A DNA stretch of 64,000 nt from Psychrobacter vallis (GTDB lineage: Bacteria > Pseudomonadota > Gammaproteobacteria > Pseudomonadales > Moraxellaceae), in contig NZ_CAJHBU010000004.1 in assembly GCF_904846715.1 (NCBI RefSeq), positions 1 to 64,000 of the forward strand, given 5' to 3'. Below the pieces are notes generated by a model. The model did not search any database. It was given only the letters and a program-made list of their open reading frames with translations, and was not told the DNA's origin. The translations under genes and the position numbers were made by a program. Of this stretch, positions 63,133 through 64,000 are shown in pieces; the stretch's first letter is position 1; every line of letters starts with the position of its first letter.

Positions 63133-64000
63133 TTAAGTGCGTGACTTACTGACCCCGGTATAGACTGCCATAGAGTTGACGACCTTGCCGTCGAACGCTG
63201 GTAGCTTAGTGCCATATACCATGCCAGCAGAGATACCGACTTGATTGCCGTAATCTTTTTCTGTCTCTTCCCAGTTAGCACGCATGTTCTTATCACTTGC
63301 GCTACCAAAGGCGACCACAGCGGCTTGACGGCCCATGAATACACCGGTATGCGCCTTCACGTTATTACCAGCACCAAAGTCGTTATAGGTCACAACACTA
63401 TTCACTTCTTTAATGTGAGTCTTGTTGTACTCGCCAGCTGAGCCTTTGAAGATATGGTTTTGATAACCGTTAGCAGCAGCAGCGGCTTTTTGGATATCGA
63501 GCCAGCCACCAACACCAGTGTCTTTACGCAAGTCGTGAATCTGCTCAGGCGATAGCGTCAGCATGTAATACTCTTCTGCCGACTCTTCTAATGGCTCCAT
63601 ACGGAACTCGCCATCTGCTTTACCGCCGCGCTTAGCCTTCAAGATAAGCTCGTCGATGGTATCAAGCGACATGGTATCGGTAGTCGTCATGCTTGCTTTA
63701 GACGTTGCTGAACCACCATAGACGATACTGTCTGCATCGTACTGAGTGTAATCCATGGTGCCACGGATAGGCGCTGTTGCACCTAGCGGAATGTACAAGT
63801 CTTTTGCATGACCACGACCACCGCCCAATGTTGTCATTACCACATCATCAAAATGGTTGGCGTGCCAGCGCTCAAGCTTGACCTTGGCGATTGCTCGCAA
63901 ATCATTGATGGTACGCTTCTGGTTCATCTTGCCACCAGGCGTCACACCGTGACGAACTTGGTTGATTTTAACTTCGTCCGTGAACGCAGTTAAATCTTCC
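63133..64000 (-). CDS. Major capsid protein, N4-gp56 family (5' end outside window)
   Basis: The frame is open to the right edge, so the first visible GTG (63945) is not the true start. Just inside the edge it reads VKINQVRHGVTPGGKMNQKR, followed by LRAIAKVKLERWHANHFDDV, which matches N4-gp56-type major capsid proteins. Later parts include YYMLTLSPEQIHDLRKDTGV, GVFMGRQAAVVAFGSAS and GNQVGISAGMVYGTKLP, the HK97-fold C-terminal region that interacts across capsomers. About 289 codons are visible; the full protein is likely somewhat longer. Confidence 0.85.
   Translation of the reverse strand, partial: EDLTAFTDEVKINQVRHGVTPGGKMNQKRTINDLRAIAKVKLERWHANHFDDVVMTTLGGGRGHAKDLYIPLGATAPIRGTMDYTQYDADSIVYGGSATSKASMTTTDTMSLDTIDELILKAKRGGKADGEFRMEPLEESAEEYYMLTLSPEQIHDLRKDTGVGGWLDIQKAAAAANGYQNHIFKGSAGEYNKTHIKEVNSVVTYNDFGAGNNVKAHTGVFMGRQAAVVAFGSASDKNMRANWEETEKDYGNQVGISAGMVYGTKLPAFDGKVVNSMAVYTGVSKSRT

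Larger units (their letters stand above)
35524..64000. mobile_element. Prophage at tRNA-Arg (partial; continues past the window)
   Basis: The tRNA-integrase junction at the left, the control region, and leftward late genes from capsid to lysis and ejection proteins define a temperate phage. The capsid type, adaptor protein and three large ejection-like proteins, together with the absence of a tape measure, sheath or baseplate, suggest a short-tailed virion. Terminase, portal, repressor and replication genes and the right attachment site are not in view. None of the visible structural genes is broken, so the prophage may be intact. Confidence 0.9.

Noticed and set aside
35524..64000. CRISPR array
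   Set aside because: No regularly spaced identical repeats with unique spacers exist; the only regular repeats are the 10-base, 12-base and 78-base sets already described.

Overview
The window is a bacterial chromosome segment of moderate GC that carries the first part of a large prophage. The host is most likely a Psychrobacter or close Moraxellaceae relative (gammaproteobacteria). This rests on the AcnD/PrpF form of the methylcitrate cycle, large RecB/RecC/RecD proteins, the DUF2868-DUF3482 GTPase pair and the CstA / cory-CC-star / ArsA neighbourhood. It is an inference from gene content; no 16S gene is present.

Region 1 (1-9000) is a methylcitrate (propionate) cluster: prpB, prpC, acnD and prpF on the + strand. 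It has been loaded with accessory genes. An AT-rich HNH-like protein sits between prpC and acnD. Between acnD and prpF lie a YefM/YoeB module whose toxin is broken, an unknown membrane-anchored protein, a scar resembling the 3' end of acnD, and an oppositely oriented ParD-like/RelE-like pair. A DUF4145 protein follows prpF.

Region 2 (9800-35450) is host backbone. It holds an ABC exporter half-transporter, a GNAT acetyltransferase with a C-terminal membrane helix, an SDR, a DUF2868 membrane protein plus DUF3482 GTPase, an ArsA ATPase, a cory-CC-star protein, a CstA transporter, a hypothetical protein and a purine phosphoribosyltransferase. A minus-strand recC-recB-recD-mepB block and two poorly characterised proteins complete it.

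Region 3 (35524-64000, continuing off the edge) is a prophage at tRNA-Arg(CCU). It opens with a P4-type tyrosine integrase. A non-coding control region follows, with a C4-like structured RNA ending in a strong terminator, iterated repeats and a 28-bp palindrome. Next come a small protein, an odd tRNA-like gene and a small secreted protein. The late genes then read leftward from the right edge: N4-gp56-type major capsid protein, decoration-like and coiled-coil proteins, adaptor, tail/fibre proteins, holin, endolysin, and three consecutive candidate ejection (internal virion) proteins. The set looks like a short-tailed (podovirus-like) temperate phage. Terminase, portal and replication genes must lie beyond base 64000.

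The standout is a 13-kb gene for a 4339-residue polyvalent ejection protein with an adenine methyltransferase, an SF2 helicase, an HExxH metallopeptidase-like segment, an ADP-ribosyltransferase-like domain and a PLxRFG region. A protein-like 97-codon ORF is nested in another frame inside its low-complexity linker. The tRNA-like gene has an apparent 8-nt anticodon loop containing CTA. Six of sixteen late genes end in TAG, and at two junctions amber readthrough would fuse neighbouring genes in frame.
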